Assembly: GCF_030247185.1 (NCBI RefSeq)
Contig: NC_080572.1
Coordinates: forward strand, 174,226,975 to 174,290,974
Reading direction: 5' to 3'
Source: Malaya genurostris
Lineage: Eukaryota; Arthropoda; Insecta; Diptera; Culicidae
Length of the DNA: 64,000 nucleotides
How positions within the stretch are numbered: position 1 is the stretch's first letter; each line of letters begins with the position of its first letter. Below, piece by piece: positions 1 through 11,220 of this stretch. The notes beneath the pieces were generated by a model. That model was not told the origin of the DNA, did no database searches, and saw only the letters and a list, made by a program, of their open reading frames with translations. The translations under genes and the position numbers were made by a program.

Positions 1-890
1 CTTTACACAAGTGGTCCTTAAACGACTAGTATGCTTGAAGCAAGGGAAAGTTTCTGGCAGAATTAATGTTTAATCACTTCAGTTTCAGGTTTAGAAAGTT
101 ATCGCATCTATTTTTGAGAAAAAAGTACTTATAAATTCTACTTCACTTAGCTACTTAGATGAAGGTACCGGAGAACTTGTTTATAATACGTTCGAGTAGA
201 CGTATTGCTACATATTCGATACCACCTTGTTATAGTAAACTTTTCTAACCATTCGTACGTACTTAGAGCAAATTCAGCAGCTGCAAGATTCATATGGGTG
301 GTCTATAATATAACTGAAACAAAAACAAACGTATTCCCAGCAAGCTGTTTTAGTTTCATTTATTCGAACAATTCTACTGTCAAATTTAAAACTGATATAC
401 GCTGCCGTTCTATTTTTTCTATATTTGAAACACAGATAAAACGCTCCTGGGGCTGCCAGCTCTTTTGTTATAAATTCTAAATTTAAATTTTAAAACTGTC
501 ATAAATTATGCATGTAGAACACTCCTGAACATGCCCTTAGTTTTTTTTAAACGGGGTCGTTGAAATATCATCGAATTATGAGAATTTTAAATTATCTTAT
601 CAAAATAACTCACACGTAAAATGTAACGATATATGCTTCAAACCATTTATTTCAAATCTTTTTTATGATGAATTAAAAAACAAATTTTCGAAATCTCGGG
701 TCTCCTGAAAAAGTCCGGGGGAATTACTCATATATTTTTTTTATCGAATTTCGGCGAAAAACGTCGTGGTGCTCAATCGGTTAAACTAGGGAAGTGTAAA
801 ACATCTGTGAAGTTTATTCCGGGTCGAAGATTTGAGAATTTCAAATGCTTGTTCCATAATCCAAACGTACATTGTATGAAATCCAACATC
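1..890. other. AT-rich stretch without recognisable gene
   Basis: I see no domain, splice-supported exon, RNA gene or clear repeat boundary here. Open frames are short, and the region is rich in poly-A/T runs like the rest of the intergenic sequence. It is most likely decayed repeat or neutral intergenic DNA. Confidence 0.4.
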
Positions 891-904
891 ATTAAACGGT
901 TTCG

Positions 905-1135
905 ATATATGGATTCAAATCCTTTTCCGGTACCATGAATAAGAAATCATAAAAATCATGGAATATTACTCCTATGCTATTACTGGTGATTTTGTGAGCA
1001 AATTGCATAAAAATGTTCATGATTTTAATCATTTTGCTCATAATATCATTGATAATAGGTATGAATTCATGGAAGACACGTTTCATGATTTTCATAATTG
1101 CTTAATCATAGAACCGGTAATTGATTTTTTCCATG
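905..1135. repeat. Imperfect palindromic MITE-like repeat
   Basis: The segment at about 920-960 (CCGGTACCATGAATAAG...) pairs as an imperfect inverted repeat with about 1082-1120 on the opposite strand. The sequence between is built from repeated CATGATTTT/ATCATGG-like words, so open frames on both strands look alike. This suggests a small foldback element without coding capacity. No target-site duplication could be fixed by eye. Confidence 0.4.
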
Positions 1136-1520
1136 TATACCAATGAAATTGACAGGTGTTTCAAAACCACACGTGACACAATTGAAAGGTACGCAATTCG
1201 TAAAATTACTGAATTTTAATGTAATGATTTAAATATATATCAAACATGCACCGCTCTAACAGCAGACATGCAAACTAATGTTTCAGCACTTGAAATTATG
1301 TCAGAATGTATTAAATATGTGCTTGTCGACTATATAAATGAGTTATTTTCGATGTTCGAATATGTTGGTCTTAGATTATGATTACTTGATATCCAAAGAT
1401 TACAATTTTTAATGGCCACCCGTTCACCCGATATGACCGCCTTTTCAAAATGCAACGCGTATTTAAACAAGCCTTCAAGAAAACTTTGAGCGTGGAATAG
1501 CGGATATACCCGAATGATCC

Positions 1521-1574
1521 GAAATTTAATCTTTCTCTTTTTCGCAACACCCGATAAAGAGAAAGATTAAATTT
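1521..1574. repeat. Near-perfect 19-20-bp hairpin
   Basis: The left arm at 1521-1540 (GAAATTTAATCTTTCTCTTT) is matched by its reverse complement at 1556-1574, with a loop of about 15 bases. No U-tract or gene end sits beside it, so it is better read as a repeat terminus or foldback than as a terminator. Confidence 0.6.
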
Positions 1575-1714
1575 CCGAGCAAATGAACCTAATAATATTT
1601 TAACAGTAATTAGTAGTTATAGATGGGCCATTTGTTATAGATGGGCATATTTGTTATTTGTGGATTTATATAATTTAACTGCCAAACGATTCGGAAACAA
1701 TTAAATTAAACGTG

Positions 1715-4080
1715 TATTTCAACATCGTTTTGGTATTTCAATAGTACACCGTGGACAAATCGGTTTGTCACCAACCTATGTTTTCACGAGACAATCATAG
1801 AATGCCACTATTATGTCATCCTCTTGATTCCTCTAACACAGCCGACGGTTTTGATCGTTGCTTCACACCTCGCATTTCACTAAGTAGCAGCTCTGTTTCG
1901 GTCAATATAGAGAGCTTAGGACCATGCATGAAAAATGCCGCTCCATTCTGCAAACAAAGAAGTTTCGCACTTGCCCTTATATTCTCATGTATTATGCGAT
2001 ATATGTTGTGTAGTATAGGCTTAAATTCTAATGGAGTATTTGCTCCATGTTTTAATTTGTCCACTTTTTCATTCTAATGCCTGTATTTTAAACAGAGAAC
2101 TTTGTTTCTGAGAAGTTTTTACAAGTATTCTACTATAATACATTTGATTCATCTCCGGGGGCTTTGGTTGTCTTTTTTTAATTTACAAAATCAAATTTCT
2201 TAGTGCTTCAGAGAATGTGGTCTTAAAACATCGTTGCTTTTATCATAGTCATCGAAGCTGGAGGCATCTTTCAAACCTTTCCAGCTTGGAGAAACAAATG
2301 GCTGTAATGGCTATTCATCGTTGCTTGATTAATCCATTCAATATTCATGAGCTCGCACCATTTTAGCACCAAAGCGGACCCACACTCACTGATGTCCACG
2401 TGTTAAACCGGGGCCCGATGATGTCAACCATAAATTACTCATTCGCGCTTCGTTGCAAATGTTCTCATAATGGATACGATGATTATACGACTAGGTTACG
2501 CTAGAGGGACCGCTCGATGTCTCCGTTGTCAACCGACGTATGATAAGGATTAAATAGTGTGGAACGAATAGCTTGAACGGAATGCTTTTTGATAGGGCTT
2601 CATGGGTCAGATCGAAAGGATTAAAATACTGTGTGTTACATCGTACTGGAAATTTTATGCTTAGGAGAAGAGGAGGTAAAAATCCATCTCCCAAAGAAAC
2701 ATGTTCACAGAATGATAATCGTGACCTGTGTTACTGAATTACAAAAAAAAAGAATTTACCATGCTAATAGTTTAACAGGGGCGAACAGCAATCATACCAG
2801 CTAACTAGAGAAAATTGCAGCAGCTGATATAGATATCGATTTTAAAATTTTCTTGGTTTAGAAATTACACTTAAGCGTTTTAGTTGAGTCAATCCATTGT
2901 ATAATTGACTTAATTCAATTAATTCAATTTGAAATAAATTACTATATTTTTATTGAACAGGATTTATTATTGAACAATTTAACCTCTGCGGGTTAAAATT
3001 ATTGAAACAATTGTGGTTTGATACTTTTTCCAAACTTGCGCAACTGCAGCTGAAAAGGAATTTTTTATGCTTCATCCGCATCAGGAAAATTCCATTATCA
3101 TTTTAGGCGAAAGTATTGCCGAAGACAACGGCGGGTATAACATAGGTCAGTTCGGAAACCAACAAAATTAGTAAACTAGAAGAACTGTACTCGATTAAAA
3201 TGCAACTACCTCTTTCGTGTATAGTTTTTTATTTATGTCGTTTTCGCTTGATGCCAAACCTTACCCAGTTTCCACTCTAACTGCTGTCAAACCGTTTGTT
3301 TGAAACTAGTTTCGACGTTGTTGAACTGAAAATCGATTCAGTTTCGAACCTGGGCTAAAAGTGAGAACCCAACACAGTTTCGTGAAAAGTGTTTGTTTGA
3401 TGAAAATAACCTGGGTCAGTTTCAGTTTTCTGAAGCAAAAACGACATTAATGAGTAAAACTGATGAAATTTAGCGTAATGTTCCCACAAAGCTTCTTTCT
3501 AGCAAAAATATCTTGAGCAGCTGTACGTCGTATCTCATATGGATCGAGATTCAAAATATGTCATGATTCTACAGAGTCGCAAAACTCTGTGATAATTGAA
3601 ATGAAAAATCCAACCTGTCGGTTGGCAATGACCAAAATATCGTTATAGTGGAAGCTAAAAATATTTTCTCGGTTTAAAATGACACAATCATATGATAGGA
3701 TAAATTTTCCGGTAAAATTTATTTAATGCAACATTTGTGTACAATAGCATACAGGGTTGTATATGAGTCACGACCGATCACGATCACTTCATAAATGCAC
3801 CAGCAATCTATGGCATTATCGGAAGTGCGAAAGTTCTTCTTGTGCAGAATGGTGCGGTATTTATTCATGCTTGGCCCTAAACCTCCTATACAGACCGAAG
3901 CAGAACTGCTATTGAATGACATGCGAGGTGTGAAGCAACGATCAAAACCGTCAGCCGTGTTAGAGGAATCAAGAGGATGACATAATTATGGCATGCTGTG
4001 ATTGGCTCGTGAGAACATAGGTTGGTGCCAAACTGATTTGTCCATGGTGTACTATTGAAATACCAAAAAGATGTTTCAAT
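1715..4080. repeat. 2.4-kb inverted repeat (arms 1715-2010 and 3797-4076)
   Basis: About 290 bp at 1715-2010 recurs in reverse complement at 3797-4076 with roughly 80% similarity by eye. Both arms share the reading-frame tail MRGVKQRSKPSAVLEESRG followed by the same stop: minus strand in the left arm (about 1816-1935), plus strand in the right arm (about 3870-3979). Several differences between the arms fall at third codon positions, so the family may encode, or descend from, a protein that I do not recognise. The 1.8 kb between the arms (2011-3234 and 3448-3796) shows no gene. Confidence 0.55.
3235..3447. mobile_element. Candidate MITE with ~15-bp terminal inverted repeats
   Basis: The sequence ATGTCGTTTTCGCTT at the left end is matched by ATGTCGTTTTTGCTT in reverse complement at the right end, giving a 213-bp element with no coding capacity. 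The interior has CAGTTTC/AAACTG words in both orientations. I could not assign a convincing target-site duplication, so the superfamily is open. Confidence 0.45.
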
Positions 4081-4319
4081 ACATGTATTGTATAATGTTG
4101 CGCAGCTAGTTTTGTATTATTTAATTGACACCCGGCACCGTACAGTGAAGTAGTCGTCGAGTTCAGAGTAAAATTGTGTGCTTGTAATAGATATGTGCAT
4201 TTGGTGCTATCGGTGAAGGCTGAAAATTTTCAAAATGAGATCAAATGAAACGAATGGTATTATGACTTCATTGAGTTATTCATTAATTCTTGACCCAAAT
4301 TCTCGCTTCGGAAATATTT

Positions 4320-4700
4320 ATTTTAGATTTGTATAGGTATGAAAGCTAGCTTTTGAATATTGTCCAACGTTTTTTGTGTAGAGTAACGACTCTAGTAGTC
4401 ATCTCCAGTTACTAGAGTTAGATCTGCTGTCTCTGTTCGATAGATTGATCTTGAGAGTAGGATGAAAATAAGGTGCATTCGCTTCCAGTTTTCGCGTTGC
4501 TATCATCATTATAATTTTCTTGTTATAGTTCAAAACTTCTGTAGTATACACAATTAAAACCTCGAATCCAAACGATTAAACGAATTCGGGCCAGTTTGGT
4601 TCAGCTTATGATTGGCTGAAAACGTTAAATGTTGGGTTGATTTTTTAATAAAACGGAAATAGCTAATCACCATAAAACAGTTTTTTACTTTTCTTAAATC
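4320..4700. repeat. Dispersed repeat, inverted copy of 20460-20760
   Basis: This stretch matches the reverse complement of 20460-20760 at roughly 75% by eye. Shared words include GTATGAAAGC, AACGACTCTAGTAGTCATCT, TCTGTTCGATAGATTGA and GTAGTATACACAAT. The copy here has an extra piece of about 50 bp near 4553-4602. There is no coding capacity, and the family is not recognised. Confidence 0.55.
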
Positions 4701-4989
4701 TTGTTTCACTTGTTCTCTCGATTCCCAATAAAACAACCTTCCCTCAGAATGAATCGGTTTTTGTCGGGTGATTCAACAGACTTTAAAACAGACGAATTTA
4801 TTTATTGTTTCGCGTACTTTTATGCGAATTTATCGTAGACAACTATCGACGCGACCAACAACAGGTTTGACAATCTATCGATGTAATCAGATCTTATTAT
4901 TTGGTCTTTCAGTGTATTTAATCGGTTTCTCGATTCGGAATTCAAACTTTATTTGTATTTCTTTTATTGTTGATCCTAGGATGTTACGT

Positions 4990-5565
4990 TTTGTTGACTT
5001 AAAGTAACCTATCCAAGCCATCTGTTATCACGATATTCCACGCATGTCCAAACGACACGATCAATATCGCGATAACCTTCGCCACAAGCACAATGATGAG
5101 TCTCGGAAAGTCCAATTCGAAGGAGATGTGCATCTAACGTGTAGTGATTGGACATCACACGAATGAAGTCCCTACTCACATCCAGTCCCCTTAACCATGA
5201 CTTTGTAGATATTTTAGGGATAAATGAGTGTATCCACCGACCCAGATCATCTTTATCCCATGAAGTTTTTTAGCTGGCGAGTGTTCTTTGGCGAGAAGCG
5301 GTATAGAATTCGTTGAAGAGGAAGTAGTGGTTTGGAGATAATGTGACGATTACACTCAAGTTATATAAACAGATGCAAGTTCTTGAAGCCTAAATTAGAC
5401 TGAAACATTATTGTTGAACATACCAAACCCACTAGTCTCTTCAATTCGTAATCCGTCCATGTAAAACATTTTCTTAGAGTCAATATGCCTGAACTTATTT
5501 GAAAATATTTTTGGGATTTCCATCGAGCGTAGGTGACCCGGGATACCACGCACTTCGCGCTGCAT
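4990..5565 (-). pseudogene. Non-LTR retrotransposon RNase H and zinc-finger region (3' fragment)
   Basis: Read on the minus strand, 5549-5361 continues an RNase H-type domain (FYMDG-like motif). Further on, at about 5230-5010, comes a cysteine/histidine motif (HCACGEGYRDIDRVVW) typical of the C-terminal tail of I/LOA/jockey-group elements that carry RNase H. It is the 3' part of the element whose upstream part lies at 8402-9302; an RTE-like insertion at 5566-8401 separates the two. Frames are broken by several stops and shifts, so it is dead. The clade is a judgement by resemblance. Confidence 0.6.
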
Positions 5566-5589
5566 ACTTACTTACCTAACAGCTATAGC

Positions 5590-7126
5590 CTATGAGCGTT
5601 TTGTAGATGGTGTCAAGGCACGGACGCTTCTGAGATCACCCTCTACTTGATCGATCCACCTTGCTAGCTGCGCTCCTCTTCTTCTTGTACTAGTCGGATT
5701 TGATTCAAGAACCATTTTCACTGGGCTGTCGTCCGACATCCTTATCACATGCCCAGCCCATCGTAGACGTCCGATTTTAGCTGTCCATACGATAGGTGGT
5801 TCTCCTAGCAGCTGTTGCAATTCGTGATTCATACGCCGTCTCCACGTTCCATCTTCCATCTGCACTCCGCCATAGATAGTTCTCAGTACCTTATTTTTCG
5901 AAAACACTAAGGGCGCGTTGGTCCTCTGCCAACATAGTCCAGACCTCGTGGTCATAGAGAACAACCGGTCTAATGAGCGTTTTGTAGATGGTCAATTTCG
6001 TGCGTTGGCGTACTTTTCTCGATCGAAGAGTTTTTCTGAGTCCAAAGTACGCACGATTCCCTGCCAAAATACGTCTATAAATTTTTCTGCTGGTGTCATT
6101 ATCGGCGGTCACCAGTGAGCCCAAATACACGAACTCGTCAACCACCTTGATATCGTCACCGTCTATCAATATTCGTGGTGGGAGGCGTAGTGTTTCTTCT
6201 CTAGAGCCTCTTCCTCTCATGTATTTTGTTTTTGACGCATTTATTGCCAGTCCGATATGACTAGCTTCAGCTTTCAGTCCGACGTAGGTTTCCGTCATCT
6301 TCTAAAGGTTACGTGTCACAATATCAATATCGTCAGCGAAGCCAAAAAGATGTACGGACTTTGGGAAGATCGTGCCATTCGTGTCGATCCTCGCTCTTCG
6401 AATCACACCTTCCAAGGCAATATTGAACAAGATACAATAAAGTCCATCACCTTGACGTAGCCCTCTCCGAGATTCGAAGGGACTCGAGAGCGTCTCAGAT
6501 ACTCGGACGTAGCACATCACTCTATCCATCGTTGCTTTGACCAATCGCGTTAGTTTATCCGAGAAACCGTATTCGTGCGTTATCTGCCATAGCTGTTCTC
6601 GATCGATTGTATCGTATGCCGCTTTGAAATCAATGAATAGGTATGTTGTAGGTTATGTTGTATTCACGACACTTCTGGAGAACTTGTCTCATCGCGAATA
6701 TTTGATCCGTAGTGGCGCGGGCTCCAGTAAATCCCGCTTGGTACGGCCCTACGAATTCCTTAGCTTTTGGTGATAGACGACGGCAAAGGATTTGGGAGAG
6801 TACCTTGAAGGCGGCGTTCAGCAATGTGATTGCGTGGTAATTGCAACAGTCAAGCTTATCGCCCTTTTTGTAGACGGGAAATACCACTCCATTCATCCAT
6901 TCCTGCGGTAGAATCTCCTCCTCCCAAATCCTAGAAATCATCTAGTGCAGCGCTCTAGCCAGTGCCTCTCCTCCATGTTTGAGCAGCTCGCCTGGCAACT
7001 GGTCATCAGGGCTGGGAATCTGTCGTCGGCTGAGCGTGCATCCAGATTGATTCCTGTACCGTTCTCTGTATCTTGTGCTTCGCCATTCAGATGCTCGACA
7101 TAGTACTGCTTCGACCTGTCGATCAC
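5590..7126 (-). pseudogene. Reverse transcriptase of RTE-like element, frameshifted
   Basis: The minus-strand pieces 7126-6938, 6941-6630, 6544-6302, 6298-5891 and 5964-5590 join into one reverse-transcriptase region. They carry the RT fingers (FPVYKKGDK), the TTDQIFAMRQ segment, the catalytic FADDIDI motif and the C-terminal RLRWAGHVIRMSDDSP stretch. The pieces sit in different frames with overlaps of a few tens of bases, so at least three frameshifts and some stops have accumulated. The YADD-type active site itself is intact. The related RT remnant at 62885-63425 shares the C-terminal block. Confidence 0.8.
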
Positions 7127-7595
7127 CTCACGTTCGTTCGTGAGAATGGTACCACTGGTATCTCAGCACTTTTCGGCCTGTGGCGTGTAGCCTCTACGTG
7201 AGTGGTTCACCTTCTCATAGAACTTCCGTGTGTCATTTGCGCGGTACAGCTATTCCATCGCTTCGCGATCTTGGTCTTCCTGGTGGCGCTTTTTCTTACG
7301 GAAAACCGTGTTCTGTCTGTTCCGCGCCTGTCTGTATCGTTCCTCGTTCGCTCTAGTGCGGTGTTGCAACATCCTCGCCCTTGCTGCATTCTTCTCTTCG
7401 ACCAAATGCTGACATTCGCCATCAAATCAGTCATTTCCTCGATTCGATAACCTCGTTCATAGAACGGTTGCAGCAGTGCTACTCACGGCGGACCTTATGT
7501 TCCTCCAGCCGTCTTCAAGAGTCGCCGCGCCAAGCTGCTCTTCCGTCGGTAGCACTAGCTCCAGTTGTTGTGCGTATTCCTCTACAGTACGAATG

Positions 7596-8000
7596 CTACG
7601 TAGCTGCTCGAGATTGAGTCCCGGCGTTCCTGTGCGACGAGTATTGTGCACCGTCATGTCGGCACGTTGATGATGCTGTAATTAAAAAACGGCCCTTGAT
7701 CTTTAATACGCACATTCTATCACTGATTGGCTGCCACCCAATTACGCGCTGGCGCATCTTACCCAACACTACAAATCCCGTTCCTAGAACGTTGGTTGTG
7801 CCACAGCTCTGGTAGAAGGTAGCCGCTCGATGCCCACTTTTCCACACCTTCTGTCCCGTCCAACAAAGTTTCTGCAGTGCTACGACATCGAAGCCGCGGA
7901 TTTGAAGCTCATCATGCAGCATTCGGTCGTATCCTGGAAAGCCAAGCGATTTGCAGTTCCATGTGCCAAGCTTCCAATCGTAGTCCTTTATTCGTTGCGT
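7596..8000 (-). pseudogene. APE-type endonuclease domain of RTE-like element
   Basis: On the minus strand this begins near DYDWKLGTWNCKSLGFPG and runs on through RGFDVVALQKLCWTGQKVWK and GTGFVVLGKMRQRVIGW. This is the N-terminal part of the apurinic endonuclease that nicks target DNA in non-LTR elements. The conserved catalytic glutamate expected in LQE(x)W is replaced by lysine (LQK), which should inactivate it. The domain is followed by frame breaks before the reverse transcriptase. Confidence 0.7.
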
Positions 8001-8401
8001 AGGTCTTTGCCGATTATTCCGAGTCGTATTTCTTTCTTGATCGTACGTAACATGTGTTTTGCGGGCGGCTTGTTAGGCCTGCACCAACCTCCTGTCTCGC
8101 CGGAGGGCCATCGTGTCAGCACTGTTTAGAGTCCCACACTGACACATGGACGGTAATCAGTCGCTCCTAACATGGAGAACAGACGCTGTTTCGAGCCGCC
8201 CCAACATGGGGAACAGACGCTCGGGTAGGCTCGGTCTCCGTAAAGAGAAGGCAAGCCACTTCTTCCCTGTCAGCATACGACCAAGGTCCCACCGGGGTTG
8301 GTTACCCGATCTTTCCTATGGTTACTCGTACACCAGCCGGCACCGCAGGGAGGTAGGGATAGGAGTTACTGGACAAGAGGCTCCAGTCGTTCACCAACCA
8401 T

Positions 8402-9302
8402 ACTTCGCGCTGCATGGATGTGTCAAAAAATAACGTTGAGTCACCGACATTTAGGAGGCTGACACGGATAGAAATATATCTTGAAGGGTTGATTTCCTGT
8501 GACATATGGTTAAAATATATTGTCTTGAATCTTGTTTGAGATTGAAGCTGGACTAGCTTTTCGAAGCTATTAAAAACCAGAGGACTCAGTACCTCACATC
8601 TTATTAGCAGGCGTGATGATAGCTCCCAAAAACGATCTTTCAATGGAAGAACTCCCGCCAGAATTTCAAGACTCATTTTATGTAACGAATGCGTGCAGTC
8701 TAAGGCAATTCGCAATCAACGGTACTGAATTCGCTCAAGTTTGATAATATGAGAGTTTGCAGCGGAACGAAAGCAAACGCATCCATATTCCATCACTGAA
8801 AGTATCGTTGTCTGATGCAATTTTATTTGATCTTCCGGATGAGCACCCAATCAAGATCCAGTTATTGTTCGAAGAAAATTTACTCTTTGTTGGCATTTCG
8901 TTATCAGATACTTAGTGTGTCCTCCCCACGTGCATTTGGAATCAAACCACCACCTAATGTATTTGATAATCAAAACCTGCGAAAACCTCGAAAAGTCGAC
9001 CAGCTCCAGTTCCAGTTCTCCGGAGAGAACTCGATACCCAGATGAATATTCCAAACGGACAAGTTATTCAAGGTACCTTGCAATGGTTTTTGCAAATTAA
9101 CAGCTTTGGGTCCATCATCTGCAATTTGTGTTAGTGTGCATGGGGTTATTAGACAGCTGTCAATGTCGTTCCCGTAAAAATTATAGAGGAGCGGACTGAG
9201 GGAGACCGATGTAGCTAATTCTGAATGTTGCCAAATCGTCATGTGTAAAATGCTTACCATCTTATTTAATACTGTTGTTTTCTTCAAAATAATTCTCTTC
9301 AC
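8402..9302 (-). pseudogene. Non-LTR retrotransposon RT/RNase H region (upstream half of split element)
   Basis: The minus strand starts near 9240 with LSPLLYNFY and a QIADDG motif in place of the usual reverse-transcriptase xADD box. It continues through LGIEFSPEN and WGGHTKYLITKCQQRVNFLR, and into 8715-8402 with ALDCTHSLHKMSLEILAGVLPL and STLFFDTSMQRE, leading into an RNase H domain. Across the RTE-like insertion it continues at 5549. The 5' end appears truncated near 9240. Multiple frameshifts make it a dead copy of an I/LOA/jockey-group element. Confidence 0.65.
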
Positions 9303-9779
9303 GTTTTTTGCTTCGCCCCGTTTTTTGTTTCGCCCTTCAAGGTGAAATGTAGTTCTAATAATGCGCCCAAAATTTTAATCACTTCTGTTGAACGAATCGT
9401 CGTACAGAGGGCTAATCATACGTTTTGTTGGCTTGTAAAAGAGATTCTGATTGATCGATAATGGATTTATAAATTTTACACAATTCGAATGTATCCTAAT
9501 TCAATCTTTATTATTATTGATTAGTACTACACTAGAACAATAAACCATGAGTATTTAATTAATTGACTAACATGAAGTTATATGTATATGTGTTTACAAA
9601 TATGCTAAGTATATGCCTGAGTTTAGTAGATTCACCTTCTAAAGAACGCCTGAAAACAAGAAAGTATTCTAGAATTTTCGGTGTTTTTACCTGTAAGAAA
9701 TAGTAATTCATCGCATGAGAGAGAGCGGTTGAATTTCATTATTGATTAAAAACTGTTTCGACATTTCAAGGGGCATAAT

Positions 9780-9970
9780 ACATCATTGTTGTGGGGCAAA
9801 ATGTCCATTTTTCGATACCTCCGTTAAAAATGAACACACACACGACATTTGCCCAGTGCATCGAGCGGAATGAATGGTTATAACACTCGACCCTCCGGCT
9901 TCGGAAATATTTTCTTAAGTTCTAGCGAATCCTATATGTTGTTTTGTAGGATTCGCTCTAACTTAAGAAA
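9780..9970. repeat. Fragment of the dispersed repeat family plus 25-bp hairpin
   Basis: The stretch 9826-9905 has the ACACACACGACATTTGC...CATCGAGC...GAATGGTTATAACACTCGACCCTCCGGC signature of the dispersed family seen at 14.6, 18.1, 29.8, 34.4 and 38.2 kb. Directly after it, 9910-9970 forms a hairpin with arms of about 25 bp and two mismatches (TTTTCTTAAGTTCTAGCGAA and its reverse complement). Confidence 0.5.
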
Positions 9971-10077
9971 ACAATTTCTAGAAAAAAGAAAAATATAGAC
10001 AAATATATTAGTTTATAGTTTTCAAAATGATAAAGTCACGAATTATTGGCTATCAATTTGCATTTTTTATTTAAAAG

Positions 10078-11120
10078 ATATTTTTTTATTCAGGCCTATT
10101 TGCGTACAAGCTTTACGTGGCCGATTGAGCCGATTTTTTAAATAATTTTTTTTGAGTTGGATCTCGTTGTCACCCTTTTTCTAGGGGGAGAGGAGCTTCC
10201 ATTTCCCTCCTGCGAGGATTGAGGGGCACTTCGTTCGTGGTTCGTCTCGTCATCCATTGCCACATCCATGGTATTGTTGTTGGTTTCATTGCTAGTTGCT
10301 GGAGATGAGCCTTGTTGAACATTGTTTGCAGTTGCTGGTTGGTTGGATGGTAAGTTGTTCACTGCAGCTAATGCACTTTGTTCTATAGGGGATACGTTAG
10401 ATGGTTTCGTTGAAAGGGATGATTTACTGTTGTTGGTGACTGTTACAGGTGTACTGGGGTTGCTTTGGGTTGGTGTGACGGAAGCACTGTTGTCTTTTGG
10501 TATACTAGTTGTCTCCTTGTCCAGTTTATCACATGGCTTACCGTAGTGAACAGCTTTTTGACAATACTGACATGTGGCCATCTGATTGTCATAGGTAACA
10601 AGTGATTTGCACGGAATTCTTGTATTTTGACCGAAAATCACATAAGAAGGTATAGGCTTCTTCAAGTGTATGCGTAATACACGTACGCCATTTAGAATAC
10701 CGGGGAAAAATTCTTCCATTTTTCTTTTTCGATAGAGAGAATCTCTCCGTATTGGGACATAGTTTTGCGAATATAATAGTCGGTGACGCTTGAGTGAAGA
10801 TCATGCACACGCACTTCTATAGCACTACCATCCATATATACTGGAATGTTGTACCTAATGTTCTCGTGTTCCACATAGTGCACATTGTTATTGTCTTTTG
10901 CGAATTGAATTGCATCTAACTCTTTATAAAACTGGATGTAAACAACATTATTCGTCTTATTGCGTTGAAGTAAATGCACACGTTTAATGTCCAGCTGCAT
11001 TTGCTCCTTAAGCAAACCTTCAAGTTCTCGTATCGAAGGTCGAATTTTGCACTGCCTGAAGTCAACAACAATTGTATTCTTTCGTGTCGGCGGTAGCTTT
11101 TGTTCGTTTGGTTTACTCAT
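10078..11120 (-). mobile_element. ORF1-only retroposon, copy A
   Basis: A minus-strand gag-like ORF1 starts at the ATG at 11120 (MSKPNEQKLPP) and ends at 10138. A zinc-knuckle-like motif CQYCQKAVHYGKPC precedes a Ser/Thr/Asn-rich tail and a basic C-terminus (PPRKRVTTRSNSKK). The first part (11120-10692) and the second (10719-10138) are in different frames, so one frameshift near 10705 has broken it. The 3' untranslated end (GGCCACGTAAAGCTT...GGCC) is followed by AATAAAAAAATA, and copy B at 56.2-57.1 kb stops at the same place. No endonuclease or reverse transcriptase follows, so it resembles a HAL1-like non-autonomous retroposon. Retroposition of a host gene is the alternative. Confidence 0.65.
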
Positions 11121-11220
11121 TTTCGAGGTCTATTGTTCACTACACAATACTTGGTACTTGGTTTCTTCTGTTTCCAACGTAAGCGGTTTTGTTTTATCGA
11201 CTGACTTGGATGAGATGTAA

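Larger units (their letters stand above)
5566..8401 (-). mobile_element. RTE-like (APE-type) non-LTR retrotransposon with 14-bp target duplication
   Basis: A 2.84-kb minus-strand element is flanked by the identical 14-mer ACTTCGCGCTGCAT at 5552-5565 and 8402-8415. On the minus strand the 3' end finishes in GGTAAGTAAGT, a short tandem tail like that of RTE-type elements. From 5' to 3' it holds an untranslated leader (about 8400-8010), an apurinic-type endonuclease, a linker and a reverse transcriptase. It landed inside an older RNase-H-bearing non-LTR element, so the host element resumes on both sides. Clade assignment is by resemblance; the target duplication is seen directly. Confidence 0.8.

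Noticed and set aside
205..480. 91-codon open frame near the window start
   Set aside because: No ATG-supported context, domain, codon bias or splice signals; consistent with chance in AT-rich DNA.
1521..1574. Rho-independent terminator
   Set aside because: The stem is AT-rich, no U-run follows and the genome is eukaryotic; treated as a foldback.
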